Assembly: GCF_019400745.1 (NCBI RefSeq)
Contig: NZ_WJIB01000001.1
Span: forward strand, 310,001 to 374,000
DNA length: 64,000 nt
From: Cohnella sp. CFH 77786
GTDB lineage: Bacteria > Bacillota > Bacilli > Paenibacillales > Paenibacillaceae
Direction: 5' to 3'
This document shows positions 33,279 to 44,149 of the stretch, piece by piece (the first letter of the stretch is position 1; each line of letters starts with the position of its first letter). The notes under the pieces are model-generated. The model was given only the letters and a program-made list of their open reading frames with translations. It was not told the DNA's origin and did not search any database. Made by a program: the position numbers and the translations under genes.

Positions 33279-36188
33279 TTAACGCTCCTCTCCCAGCTTC
33301 ACGGCCTGATGGACGCGCAAGCGGCGGATATGGGTGATGAGCAGGCCCGCTCCGATGAACATCATGACCGCTACGACGACCGACAGGCGCATCGTATCGA
33401 CCGAAGAGAACACGACATGGAACGGAGGTACCTGCTGGGCCGCGTTGTCGGTCGTCTGCAGGAACGGCAGGAAAAGCAGGCTCGTAATTTTCCCGATGCC
33501 GATGCCAAGCGCGATCGACAATCCCGCGGTGAAGATTTGTTCGAGCAGCAGCATCCCCGTCAGTTGCTTGCGGGAAAGCCCCATGGCGCGCAGGATGCCG
33601 ATCTGGACGATCCGGGACGACAGGTTGAAAAACCAGTACAAGACGTAGCCGGACAACGAAACGATGACGGTGACGAGGAAGCCGAGGCTCAGGATGCCGA
33701 AAACGCCGCCGCGGGCGGGATGTTTGCTCTGGGAAATCAATTCGCTCCGCATGTCGTTGATCTGGGCGATCTCGACTCCTTTGGCTTGCAGCACCGGAAT
33801 GATCGGGGCCGTCTTGGCGTCCGGCTTCATCTTCAGCCAAATATCATACGGCATCAAGGGGGCCTGATCGTAGATGTAGTCGAGGTTCGCCACCAGGAAC
33901 GGCGCCTGATCGGGATAGGCGCTGGGCCAATAGGGCACGATCCCGATGATGACGAATTCGACCAATTGGTCCTGCAGCACGGTCTGGACCGTATCCCCTT
34001 GCTTCAAATCGAACTTCTTGGCGATGTTCGACGAGATGAGCGCTCCCTCCGGCACTTTGCCCATCCATTCCAAATACCGGTAGGGGGACGTCGGATACAT
34101 GTCCTTGCGAAGCCAGGCGACCCGGGCGAAATCGACGTTGTCGATGCCCATCACGATGCCTTGGCCAGCGGTTCTCCCCGATACCGTGATGCTCGTTCTC
34201 GCTTGCAGCACGCGGGCCGCATGCTCCACGCCGGGCAGCGTGCGGAAAATCTCGAACGGAGGCTCGCTGTAAATGATCCGCGACGGCGCGGGCCGGTTCG
34301 GCTGCCCGCCGCCTCCGCCGCTGCCGCCTCCGTTCCCTCCGTTCCCTCCTCCGTTGCCGCCGTTACCCCCGCCGTTACCGCCTCCGTTGCCGCTGCCTCC
34401 GCCTTGCTGCGGGGGCTGCTGCACTTCGGCCTGCCCTTCCCACACGGTTTTCACGACGACGTCGGAGCCGTACTTGTACAGGATCCGCTCCTCGGAGTTC
34501 AGACCGATCGTGCGGGCGGCGGACGAATTGTAGACGCCGAGGCCGAGCGTCAGGATCAGCAGGATCATGAGCGGATAATACGATTTCGCCGATCGGGACA
34601 GCTGGGTCAGGGTCAGGTAAAGAGGCACCGGCAGCAGCTGTTTCCAGATCAGGTTGAACAGCCTCAGCAGCAGCGGGAACAAGCGCAGGAACACGAGTCC
34701 TCCCGCGAAGATGCTCAGCGCCGGCACGAAAAACAGGAACGGCTGCACGTTGAGCTGGTCCGTCGTCATGCCGGTTTTGAACGAGACCATCTGGCGCTCG
34801 TTGAACAAATACCAGCCGTAGGCGGCCACGCCGACGAGCGCGATGTCGAGAAACCATTTCTGCCAGAAGGGCGTCTGCCCCGTTCTCGCGATTTTGCGTT
34901 TGTAGTCGACGATGGTCGTGCGGGTGAAAACGAGCGCCGGGATGACCGCAGCCAGAATCGCGACGATGACCGCGGCGAGTCCCGCGAGCGCTCCGTCCGT
35001 CGAGAAACCGACGGGGATCGCCTTCCGGTTCACGAACTCCAGGAATCCGTTCGCCGAGCCGATGCTCTTGGCCATGAACCAGCCGAGGAACGGACCGATC
35101 ACCAAGGATACCGCGCCCAGAAGAATCCCTTCCAGGAGGAACAGCACGAAAATTTGCCGGGTGCTGGCACCGCGGCTGCGCAGGACCGCGATGTCGGACC
35201 GCTGTTTCTCCAGCGCCTGCCGGGAATTCATGGTAATGAAGTAAAACACCATGGCGATCATAGGCGCGGCCAAGGTGAACAGCAGCGTCTGCAGCTGGAT
35301 GCTGCTGCGGCGGAATTCGCTCAGCATGTCGGCGAACGAAATCTCCAGCCGCGTATCGTTCGACCGTTTGTACACCTCGATGTCGATGCGGCTCAGCGTT
35401 CTGGCGAGCGGCGACAACTGGCTCGTCTTGATCTCGCGCAAATCGTACGCGGTGTACCATTTGACCGATTGGAGCGGAATGCCGCGTTTCTCCGCGAGGT
35501 CCTGAAGCAAGGCCGGCTCCGCGATGAACAGGTTGTTCATCAAAGCGTCCAGTCCTTGGTACCAGTAAGGGCTCGCGGGATTTTTGGGCTTGAAGGATCC
35601 GACGATCTGGACGCGCAGCGTCTCGTTCGAGCCGCCGTAGAGCGGGTACAGCAACACGTCGCCGACGTGCAGGTCGTTCCGGAACAGGGCTTCTTCCATC
35701 ATGACGGCCTTGATCGTTCCGTCTGAGTCCGGATGGTCGGGATACCACTGGCCGCCCACCTGTTCCGCCTGCTCCTGCAGACCGGCAAACGAGGCGAGCG
35801 TCATTTTGCGGGTGCGGCTGGCGTCCACCTTCGTCGGGTCTTCCGGAATGACTTCCGTGCTGCGCAGCATCGCGCTCTTCTGGGAAGCTTCCGCAGGAAA
35901 GCCGATGTTCCGCGGAACGTCCGTTTGGATGTACTGCTCCGCGCTCCGGAAGGAAGTCCAATCCGTCTTGCCTCCGGTCGCCTGGTACGTAATGAGCAAA
36001 GCGCCTGCCGGCAAGCCTTCGCTGTTCTCCTTGAGCGATTGGCCGACGACCCGCTTGAGGGCGCCGTCGGCGTACATCGGAATGCTCGTCGTGAAGGCGA
36101 CCGCCACGAGCAGCCCCGCCAGCGTGCTGAGCGTGAGCCAGCGGGTGTTCCACATTTTGCGGAAGAGAAACCGGATCAGCGCGTTCAT
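33279..36188 (-). CDS. FtsX/MacB-like ABC permease with Gly-rich insert
   Basis: The protein has 969 residues. An N-terminal membrane helix (WLTLSTLAGLLVAVAFTTSIPMY) precedes a large extracellular domain, then FtsX-type helices with the typical text LRSRGASTRQIFVLFLLEGILLGAVSLVIG, and a second set at the C-terminus (LSGYVLYWFFNLSSRIVQIGILRAMGLSRKQL). This duplicated FtsX layout suits mechanotransmission exporters. Around residues 600-635 lies a Gly/Asn-rich linker (GGGNGGGN...) in the extracellular part. The gene is 3 nt upstream of the AbrB-tailed ATPase. Confidence 0.85.
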   Translation of the reverse strand: MNALIRFLFRKMWNTRWLTLSTLAGLLVAVAFTTSIPMYADGALKRVVGQSLKENSEGLPAGALLITYQATGGKTDWTSFRSAEQYIQTDVPRNIGFPAEASQKSAMLRSTEVIPEDPTKVDASRTRKMTLASFAGLQEQAEQVGGQWYPDHPDSDGTIKAVMMEEALFRNDLHVGDVLLYPLYGGSNETLRVQIVGSFKPKNPASPYWYQGLDALMNNLFIAEPALLQDLAEKRGIPLQSVKWYTAYDLREIKTSQLSPLARTLSRIDIEVYKRSNDTRLEISFADMLSEFRRSSIQLQTLLFTLAAPMIAMVFYFITMNSRQALEKQRSDIAVLRSRGASTRQIFVLFLLEGILLGAVSLVIGPFLGWFMAKSIGSANGFLEFVNRKAIPVGFSTDGALAGLAAVIVAILAAVIPALVFTRTTIVDYKRKIARTGQTPFWQKWFLDIALVGVAAYGWYLFNERQMVSFKTGMTTDQLNVQPFLFFVPALSIFAGGLVFLRLFPLLLRLFNLIWKQLLPVPLYLTLTQLSRSAKSYYPLMILLILTLGLGVYNSSAARTIGLNSEERILYKYGSDVVVKTVWEGQAEVQQPPQQGGGSGNGGGNGGGNGGNGGGNGGNGGGSGGGGGQPNRPAPSRIIYSEPPFEIFRTLPGVEHAARVLQARTSITVSGRTAGQGIVMGIDNVDFARVAWLRKDMYPTSPYRYLEWMGKVPEGALISSNIAKKFDLKQGDTVQTVLQDQLVEFVIIGIVPYWPSAYPDQAPFLVANLDYIYDQAPLMPYDIWLKMKPDAKTAPIIPVLQAKGVEIAQINDMRSELISQSKHPARGGVFGILSLGFLVTVIVSLSGYVLYWFFNLSSRIVQIGILRAMGLSRKQLTGMLLLEQIFTAGLSIALGIGIGKITSLLFLPFLQTTDNAAQQVPPFHVVFSSVDTMRLSVVVAVMMFIGAGLLITHIRRLRVHQAVKLGEER

Positions 36189-36191
36189 CGA

Positions 36192-37301
36192 TTAACGACC
36201 TACCACTTTCTGCCCCGGCGTCAGTCCTTGGAGGATTTCTGCGTCCGTGGACGTCTGCTGTCCGACCTCCACGTCGACCTCCCGCTTCGTGCCGTCGGCT
36301 TCGACGACTTGCACGTAGGTTCGGCCGCCGATCGAGCGCAGGGCCGATAGCGGTATGACGACCGCGTCCTTCCGGCGGTCCAGGATGACGGACACGGACA
36401 GCGGCGTTCCCCGCTGGACCGTCTTCGGCAGCTTCGGCACGTCCACGAGCAAATACTGGTCGAGCGTCGGCGGCGGGGTGCCGCCTCCGTTGCCGTTCCC
36501 GTTGCCATTGCCGTTCTCTTTTTCCACGGGAAGCTGTTTGATCTTGCCTTGCAGTTGCCCGACGTTGCCGATGTCGACCTGAACTTCCATGCCAAGCGCG
36601 ACTTTCGCCAGATCGTCCTTCGACAGCGTGGCGGCTACGGTCAGCTTGCTTGGATCGGCGATGACGCAGATCGGATCGTATGCCTTGACCGATGCCCCCT
36701 CCTGCACCGAAACGGAGACGACGGTACCGTCGAACTCGGCGGTCAGCGTCGCCTTCGCGATATCCGCTTCCAGGTCGGCAAGCTGCTGGCGCTGCTCCTC
36801 GAACCCGAGCATCTGCGTTTCGAAATCGATCGGATCCATTTCATCCTTCTTGCGGAGCAAATCCTTGATCGTGAGCTCTTGCTTCTTCAGGGCCAGCTGC
36901 TGGGTCCTAAACTGTTTGCGCAGATCCTCGACATCCAGCTCGGCGATCGGCTGTCCCGCTTTCACTTGGTCGCCGGACTGTATGTACAACTTCTTGAGCC
37001 TTTTGTTGTCCAAGGTGAAATACATCGTTTTCTCTTTGGTCGACAGGACCCTCCCGGAGCCGGACACTTTGGTTTCCAGGGTCTTGGTCGTCACCTCGTA
37101 CTCCGGCTTCTTGGAGATTTGGGGCAGCTGGATCGCCGACAAATCCTCCTCCTGCGGCTCGCTGGGCAGCAGTCCGCATCCGGCGATCGCCGTCGAAAGC
37201 ATGAGGACCGCAAGCGTCCCCGCCGCTCGGCGTCCAGCCGATCCCCCCTTCAGCGTATCAGCCGCTTCCGACGAATACGCCGTCCACCATTTCATAGACA
37301 T
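36192..37301 (-). CDS. HlyD/MacA-like periplasmic-adaptor-type lipoprotein
   Basis: The protein has 369 residues. A lipobox (AIAG|C, about residue 42) anchors it outside the membrane. It has a lipoyl/barrel-sandwich half (GSGRVLSTKEK, KAGQPIAELDVEDL), a helical hairpin (about 130-180, KKQELTIKDLLRKKDEMD), a returning half (AEFDGTVVSVSVQEGASVKAYDPI) and a beta-barrel domain. A GNGNGNGNGGG linker interrupts the barrel. In Gram-positives such adaptors work with MacB/FtsX-like transporters. Its start overlaps the upstream ATPase gene by 44 nt. Confidence 0.85.
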   Translation of the reverse strand: MSMKWWTAYSSEAADTLKGGSAGRRAAGTLAVLMLSTAIAGCGLLPSEPQEEDLSAIQLPQISKKPEYEVTTKTLETKVSGSGRVLSTKEKTMYFTLDNKRLKKLYIQSGDQVKAGQPIAELDVEDLRKQFRTQQLALKKQELTIKDLLRKKDEMDPIDFETQMLGFEEQRQQLADLEADIAKATLTAEFDGTVVSVSVQEGASVKAYDPICVIADPSKLTVAATLSKDDLAKVALGMEVQVDIGNVGQLQGKIKQLPVEKENGNGNGNGNGGGTPPPTLDQYLLVDVPKLPKTVQRGTPLSVSVILDRRKDAVVIPLSALRSIGGRTYVQVVEADGTKREVDVEVGQQTSTDAEILQGLTPGQKVVGR

Positions 37302-38028
37302 GGTCCGCTACCTCCATAATCGTTGGATCGTGTGTCGTCATGCAGATCGTGACGTTCTCTCTGGCCACGATCTCCCGGAAGACGTTCATGATTTGGGCCG
37401 CCATCTGGCTGTCCAATTCCGCCGTCGGCTCATCCGCGAGCAGCAGGCTGGGACGGTGGGCGATTGCCTTGGCGATCGCTACCCGCTGCTGCTCCCCGCC
37501 GGACAGCTCGAACGGACGGTGGTGCATCCGCTTGCCGAGGCCGACCAGCTCCAGGCAGGACGTAACCCTGGCCTTCCATTCCGAGCGGGAAACGCCTGCC
37601 ATCCGGAGAGACAGCTCGACGTTCTCGTACGCGGACAACAACGGCAAGAGCGCGTAAGCTTGAAAAATGAATCCGATATCGCGCCGGCGCACCTCGGTCC
37701 GCCGGTCGTCATTCCATTCGTGGAACGGGCGGCCGCGAAAATGGATCGTCCCCTTCGTCGGGGTGTCGAGGCCTCCCATCAGGTTCATCAGCGTCGTTTT
37801 CCCGGAACCCGAGCGTCCCCGGAGCATGATCAATTGCTTCGGATACAGGTCCAGGTCGATCCCTTTAAGAACCCTCAGCTTCGCGCCTCCGACGTCGAAG
37901 GAACGCTCCACGCTCCGGACGGACAACAACGGTTCGTCCGCCGCCGCTTCCGGCCCCGTCTTCTCCTCCCGCGGTCCTGAGACCCCGTCCGCTTCGGGAG
38001 CCGGCCTGCGCCGCATCCAAGCGAGCAT
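37258..38028 (-). CDS. ABC transporter ATPase, MacB/LolD type
   Basis: First gene of the export operon, 256 residues. Walker A is GRSGSGKT, signature LSGGEQQR, Walker B LLLADEPTAELD and switch His in TTHD. The N-terminal 30 residues are a charged extension. GAGGAGG precedes the ATG. The operon thus encodes two ATPases, an adaptor, a permease and a solute-binding protein. A tandem palindrome just upstream suggests repressor control. Confidence 0.88.
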   Translation of the reverse strand: MLAWMRRRPAPEADGVSGPREEKTGPEAAADEPLLSVRSVERSFDVGGAKLRVLKGIDLDLYPKQLIMLRGRSGSGKTTLMNLMGGLDTPTKGTIHFRGRPFHEWNDDRRTEVRRRDIGFIFQAYALLPLLSAYENVELSLRMAGVSRSEWKARVTSCLELVGLGKRMHHRPFELSGGEQQRVAIAKAIAHRPSLLLADEPTAELDSQMAAQIMNVFREIVARENVTICMTTHDPTIMEVADHVYEMVDGVFVGSG

Positions 38029-38049
38029 GGCTTTTCCTCCTCTAATAGG

Positions 38050-38131
38050 GAGTTTGATGGAGTCAAACTCTCACCGCTTCGGGGAGTTTGATGGAGTCAA
38101 ACTCTCCCATTTCAGTGCTTTCAACAGTATA
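38050..38131 (-). promoter_or_regulatory. tandem palindromic operators and -10 of the export operon
   Basis: Two identical 21-bp palindromes GAGTTTGA-TGGAG-TCAAACTC at 38050-38070 and 38084-38104, 34 bp apart centre to centre. A TATACT at 38126-38131 (minus strand) is a likely -10, with a poor -35 (TTTTCC) upstream, so the operators lie just downstream of the start of transcription. The shape suits a TetR- or similar dimeric repressor; no regulator gene is adjacent. Confidence 0.65.
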
Positions 38132-38306
38132 AGACGGGATATCCGAAGGAAAAGTTACGCCGATTATTAAGGCTTTATCATTTTTTTAAGAATCCGATTG
38201 ACAAAATTCGCCGGATCAGCCGCATCCCCTTTATAAGAAGCGCCCTTTTTGTGTATGATGAAAGGATATAAAGTCAAATCATTCATTCTGAGGCAGGTTG
38301 ATCGGT

Positions 38307-39959
<1,653 letters not shown>

Positions 39960-39977
39960 TCCTTCCCAAACGGATTT

Positions 39978-40024
39978 GCGCTCCCGCTTCCGCAACCTTG
40001 CGGCAAGCGGGGGCGCCTGTTTTA
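39978..40024 (+). terminator. terminator of glnS
   Basis: GCGCTCCCGCTT pairs with AAGCGGGGGCGC, with a further CCGCAA/TTGCGG stem inside, followed by TGTTTTAT. Confidence 0.75.
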
Positions 40025-40093
40025 TCAATCGAATTCGCAGGCTCCGTTCATGTCGTCATGACTTGTCCGGGGATGATCAAGGGAGGATGGACG

Positions 40094-41452
40094 ATGAAAC
40101 GAGCGAACTGGACCCTCGCCGGAACGCTGTTGTTGCTGCTGACCGGCGGCTGCGGGTGGCCCGCCCCCGCCGCATCGCCGTCTGCGCCGAATCCGGCAAC
40201 CGGCCCGGAAACCGCCGCCCCGACACCTACGCTCACGCAGCCGCCGTCACTGCCGGCCCACTCCCCTTCGCCGTCTCCTTCCCCTTCGTCTGCTCCCTCT
40301 CCATCGCGAACTTCGACCGATCAAGATCAGATCACAACCCGCGTGCGTTCGATGACGCTCGAAGAGAAGGTCGGGCAAATGATCCTTGCGGGCGTGGAGG
40401 GAACCGAGGTCGACGCGAACGCGAAAAAGATGATCGCGCAGGATCATGTCGGCGGGATCATCTTGTTCAAAGACAATATGTCGGGCGGACTCCGGCAATC
40501 CGTCCTTCTGCTTAACGGCCTGAAAGCGGCCAATGCCGGCAACCCGGCGCCCCTGTTCTTAAGCGTGGACCAGGAGGGCGGCCGGGTCAGCCGGCTGCCG
40601 AAGGAATTCGAACCGATGCCGGCGAACGCGGTTGTCGGGCGAACGGGAGACACCCGGCTCGCCGAACGCATGGGAGCCCTGATCGCCCGCCAGCTCCGGC
40701 TGCTCGGATTCAATGTGGATTTCGCTCCGGTGATGGACGTAAACAGCAACCCCGAAAATCCGGTGATCGGCGAGCGGTCGTTCGGAGCGACGCCGGCACT
40801 GGTCGCCAAGATGGGCACGGCGGAAATGAAGGGGATCCGCGAAGGCGGCGTCATCCCGGTGATCAAGCACTTTCCCGGTCACGGGGACACGTCCGTCGAT
40901 TCCCACGTGGACCTGCCGGTCGTGCGCAAGACATCGGCCCAACTGGCCGACTTGGAATGGATTCCGTTCCGGAAAGCGATCGCTTCCGGGGCGGACGCGG
41001 TGATGGCGGCACACATCCTGTTCCCGATAATCGATCCCGACGCGCCCGCCTCGTTCTCCAAAGTGATCATCGGCGACCAGCTCCGCGGCAAGCTCGGCTT
41101 CGAAGGCGTCGTCATCACCGACGATCTCACGATGGGAGCCATTGTCAAAAACTACGGAATCGCGGAAGCCGCGGTCAAGTCGGTCGAGGCGGGCAGCGAT
41201 ATTCTTCTCGCGGCTCACGGATACGACACTGAACACAAGATCCGGGAAGCTGTGCTGGACGCCGTTCGCAGCGGCCGGATCCCGGTGTCGCGGATCGACG
41301 AGAGCGTGATTCGCATCCTCAAGCTCAAACAGCGCTACGCCTTGTCCGACCGAGCCGTCCCCGTCCCGAAGCTGTCCGATCTGCCGAACGCCGAAATCCG
41401 CCGCTGGCGCCAAGAGGTCGATGCCGCCTCGGGCAAGCAGGCGCCGTTCTAA
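40094..41452 (+). CDS. family 3 glycoside hydrolase lipoprotein (NagZ-like)
   Basis: The protein has 452 residues from an ATG preceded by GGGAGG at 7 nt. The signal ends LTGG|C, giving a lipoprotein; residues about 25-75 are a Pro/Ser-rich linker of the kind that spans the wall. The GH3 catalytic domain has DQEGGRVSRL, NVDFAPVMDVN and KHFPGHGDTSVDSH, the loop with the His/Asp acid-base pair typical of beta-N-acetylhexosaminidases that trim peptidoglycan fragments. ITDDLTMGA carries the catalytic Asp nucleophile. Probably recycles cell-wall muropeptides outside the cell. Confidence 0.88.
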   Translation: MKRANWTLAGTLLLLLTGGCGWPAPAASPSAPNPATGPETAAPTPTLTQPPSLPAHSPSPSPSPSSAPSPSRTSTDQDQITTRVRSMTLEEKVGQMILAGVEGTEVDANAKKMIAQDHVGGIILFKDNMSGGLRQSVLLLNGLKAANAGNPAPLFLSVDQEGGRVSRLPKEFEPMPANAVVGRTGDTRLAERMGALIARQLRLLGFNVDFAPVMDVNSNPENPVIGERSFGATPALVAKMGTAEMKGIREGGVIPVIKHFPGHGDTSVDSHVDLPVVRKTSAQLADLEWIPFRKAIASGADAVMAAHILFPIIDPDAPASFSKVIIGDQLRGKLGFEGVVITDDLTMGAIVKNYGIAEAAVKSVEAGSDILLAAHGYDTEHKIREAVLDAVRSGRIPVSRIDESVIRILKLKQRYALSDRAVPVPKLSDLPNAEIRRWRQEVDAASGKQAPF

Positions 41453-42306
41453 CTCCGCATGGCCAGCGCGTTTCCCGAAGCGTAGCGCCTCAGTCCGGCC
41501 CGGAAAAGCCCGATTCCCGCGGCTCCGAACAGCAAGGTCATCCCGATCGCCCCCGCGGCGAACGCCGGATCGAAATCGCGAAGCAGACCGATCGGCATGT
41601 AGCTGATGAATCCGGCGGGTACAATCGTGAAGAGCATCAGCTTGGCGAACCCGCGGAAGATGCCGGAGGGGTACGTCGTCAGCGCGAGGAAGATGTTGAA
41701 CAGCTGCTGGGAGAGCCCCTCGGAGTTGCCGACGAAGAAGGCCGCGCTTCCCGCGGCGACCATCACCGCCATGAACAGCAAGCCGGCGATGAGGAGCCCG
41801 AGGACAAACAACATCGCGCCCCGAAGCGACAGATCCCCCGCCAGGAAATAAATGACGACGCCGAAAACGAAATCCCCGGCGGCGGTCACGGACATTCGGC
41901 TCGCCAGGACGTTCAGCAGCACGGGCTTCGGCTGCGCCAAATAGACGTCGAGCTGTCCGGAAGAGACGATGGACGCGATCCGGTGGAAATTGCCGAACAG
42001 CACGCTGGCCCAACCGAAACCTCCCGCGCTGATTCCCCACAGCATCATGACGTCCCGCAGCTCCCAGCCCTGCACCGCCGGAAAACGTTCGAAAAACAAG
42101 TGCCAGAAGAACAGCCAAATGAAATTGTTGAGGAACATCATGCCGGCGAGCAGCACGAAGCTGAGCCGGTATTCCATCGCCGACGCCAAATTGACTTTCC
42201 AACAAGTTAGCAGAAACCGGAGCGCGGCGCCGGCGGAATGGCCCAAGCCGGTCCGGCGTTCATCTTCCCGTAACGAGCCGCTTGCGCACTCAGCCCCCGT
42301 TGACAT
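41449..42306 (-). CDS. ABC-2 family permease subunit
   Basis: The protein has 285 residues, with about six membrane helices after a polar N-terminus. It resembles the paired permeases of uncharacterised ABC-2 exporters (PF06182 type). It is the last gene of a three-gene operon and overlaps the preceding permease by 17 nt and the convergent nagZ-like gene by 4 nt. The substrate is unknown; the operon is preceded by a riboswitch-like leader. Confidence 0.8.
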   Translation of the reverse strand: MSTGAECASGSLREDERRTGLGHSAGAALRFLLTCWKVNLASAMEYRLSFVLLAGMMFLNNFIWLFFWHLFFERFPAVQGWELRDVMMLWGISAGGFGWASVLFGNFHRIASIVSSGQLDVYLAQPKPVLLNVLASRMSVTAAGDFVFGVVIYFLAGDLSLRGAMLFVLGLLIAGLLFMAVMVAAGSAAFFVGNSEGLSQQLFNIFLALTTYPSGIFRGFAKLMLFTIVPAGFISYMPIGLLRDFDPAFAAGAIGMTLLFGAAGIGLFRAGLRRYASGNALAMRS

Positions 42307-43108
42307 GCAGTTTTTTCACTCCTCTCCGGTATACCCAGATCACGGCAGCCGACAAACCGGCGATCCAGCCCGCCTGCGTGCCCAACTGCTTTAGCCAAAC
42401 CGCCGTTTGAAAGTGGACCGCCGTTCCCGCGGGAAAATACAGTGCCGCCTGGAACGGCAGCCACGCGCATACGCGCTGCAGCCACTCGGGCATCAGGTCG
42501 ATCGGCAGCAGCATGCCCCCGATCGTGAATTGCAGTTTCTGCATCACGAACTCCATTCCTCGGGTTTCTTCTACCCAGAAGGCCAATAAAGCCACGACGG
42601 CACTCAGCAAAAAAGCAACGGTGACCGCTCCCAAGCTCAGCGTAAGCAGCCCCATCCATCCGAGACCGAACGCGGGCGCTCCGACGGTCGACCAGGCGAT
42701 CGTGCTCCCGACGGCGAGATGCACCGCGAAACGGAACAGCGCCTCGGCCATGTAGGAAGAATAATGATACCCGACGTAGGAAAGCGGCTTGGTCAGTTTG
42801 ACCGCGATGTCCCCGCTCTTCACTTCCTCCTCGATTCTCGGGCCCAGCGGCGGCCCCGCCATCGTCAACGCTTCGGTAAACGCCAGGTACCATACGATTT
42901 GCTTCAGCGTGAATCCGGCGATCGTCCGGCTCGAATCCCCGTCATAGGCCGCTGTCCAGAGTTGAACGAAGACATACAAGATAAACAGAAGGAAGACGGA
43001 GCGAAGCAGAAAATCCGTCTTGTAAGCCAGCTGCTGGCGGACGGTGACCCGCGCGATCGCATGCAGCTTCAGGGCCGCTGCCGTCCATCGAAATCCTCTC
43101 TCATTCAT
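42290..43108 (-). CDS. ABC-2 family permease subunit
   Basis: The protein has 272 residues from MNERGFRWT; its ATG overlaps the ATPase stop (ATGA). Six or so hydrophobic helices (FLLRSVFLLFILYVFVQLW, LLTLSLGAVTVAFLLSAVVALLAFWV) alternate with short polar loops; IEEEVKSGDIAVKLTKPL is typical of this permease family, which works as a heteromeric pair. The longer frame to 43444 runs inside the ATPase gene and is rejected. Confidence 0.82.
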   Translation of the reverse strand: MNERGFRWTAAALKLHAIARVTVRQQLAYKTDFLLRSVFLLFILYVFVQLWTAAYDGDSSRTIAGFTLKQIVWYLAFTEALTMAGPPLGPRIEEEVKSGDIAVKLTKPLSYVGYHYSSYMAEALFRFAVHLAVGSTIAWSTVGAPAFGLGWMGLLTLSLGAVTVAFLLSAVVALLAFWVEETRGMEFVMQKLQFTIGGMLLPIDLMPEWLQRVCAWLPFQAALYFPAGTAVHFQTAVWLKQLGTQAGWIAGLSAAVIWVYRRGVKKLHVNGG

Positions 43109-44112
43109 CCCGCTTCCCCCGTTTCCTTCTTCATACCGTAAATGTGCTTGATGATTTCCTCCAGGTCGGGGTCTTCTACGGTTACATCCTCGAGCCCGAA
43201 CCTTCCGATAAGCTGCCCCAGCACCTCGTCGATGGCCGTCCGCTTCAAGTCGACGGACAGCTGGTACCGGCGGCCTTCCGCACGGACGATCCGCGTGCCG
43301 GCGATCGGGGGAAGCCGGGCGGCGCCGTTGGACTCGGACAACGTCAACTTGACGGTTTTCCGGCTCAGCACCTCCCGTTTCACCTTCTCGACCGGTTCGT
43401 CCAGCAGCACCCCTCCGTGATGGATGACGACGGCCCGGGAACAAAGCGACTCGACATCCCCGGCATCGTGCGAGGTCAGGAAAACGGTCGTCCCTTCGCT
43501 ACGGTTCCTTTCCCGGATCAGATCCCGGATTCTCGCCTTGACGACGGGGTCCAGGCCGATCGTCGGCTCATCCAGGAACAGCAGCTGGGGCCGATGCAGC
43601 ATCGAGGCCGCGATCTCGCATCGCATCCGCTCCCCGAGGGACAATTTGCGGACCGGAGTATGCAAGTAGGGTCCGAGCTCGAAGCGGTCAATGAGATCGT
43701 CGCGTCTGGCGAGGTAGTCGCTGCGCCGCATTTCGTACACCCGGCTGATCAAATCGAACGTGTCCATCGGCGGCAAATGGTACCATAGCTGCGACTTCTG
43801 GCCGAACACGGCCCCGATCCGGAAAGCCAGCCGGTTGCGGTCTTTCCAGGGGACGATTCCCAAGACCTCGGCGTCTCCGGACGTCGGATGCAGGATGCCC
43901 GTGAGCATTTTGATCGTCGTCGATTTGCCCGCCCCGTTCGGACCGAGGAACGCGACGGTTTCGCCGTGCGCGACCGACAGATCGATCCCCCTGACCGCTT
44001 CCTTCTCTTCCCACGCCGGCTTCAGCAACGAGCGGAAACTGCCGGCCAGTCCCGGCTGCTTGCGTTTCACCCTGAACGTTTTGGTCAACCCGTTGGTGCG
44101 CAATGCGAACAA
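43105..44112 (-). CDS. ABC transporter ATPase of the riboswitch-linked exporter
   Basis: The protein has 335 residues. Walker A GPNGAGKS, Q-loop FGQKSQLWYHLPP, signature LSLGERMR, Walker B LLFLDEPTIGLD and switch His in TSHDAGD. The LSLGERMR signature and QKSQLWYHLP stretch are typical of ATPases paired with two ABC-2 permeases (COG4586-like). The C-terminal 80 residues are a regulatory extension. GGGGGAG precedes the start, and the leader folds like a ykkC riboswitch. Confidence 0.85.
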   Translation of the reverse strand: MFALRTNGLTKTFRVKRKQPGLAGSFRSLLKPAWEEKEAVRGIDLSVAHGETVAFLGPNGAGKSTTIKMLTGILHPTSGDAEVLGIVPWKDRNRLAFRIGAVFGQKSQLWYHLPPMDTFDLISRVYEMRRSDYLARRDDLIDRFELGPYLHTPVRKLSLGERMRCEIAASMLHRPQLLFLDEPTIGLDPVVKARIRDLIRERNRSEGTTVFLTSHDAGDVESLCSRAVVIHHGGVLLDEPVEKVKREVLSRKTVKLTLSESNGAARLPPIAGTRIVRAEGRRYQLSVDLKRTAIDEVLGQLIGRFGLEDVTVEDPDLEEIIKHIYGMKKETGEAG

Positions 44113-44149
44113 TGCGATCTCCCCCTATTTTACGCTCTGCCAAGGTAAA

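Noticed and set aside
32373-35726. 1117-residue rightward protein
   Set aside because: It is the antisense shadow of the ABC ATPase and permease genes in GC-rich DNA, with Arg/His-rich nonsense composition.
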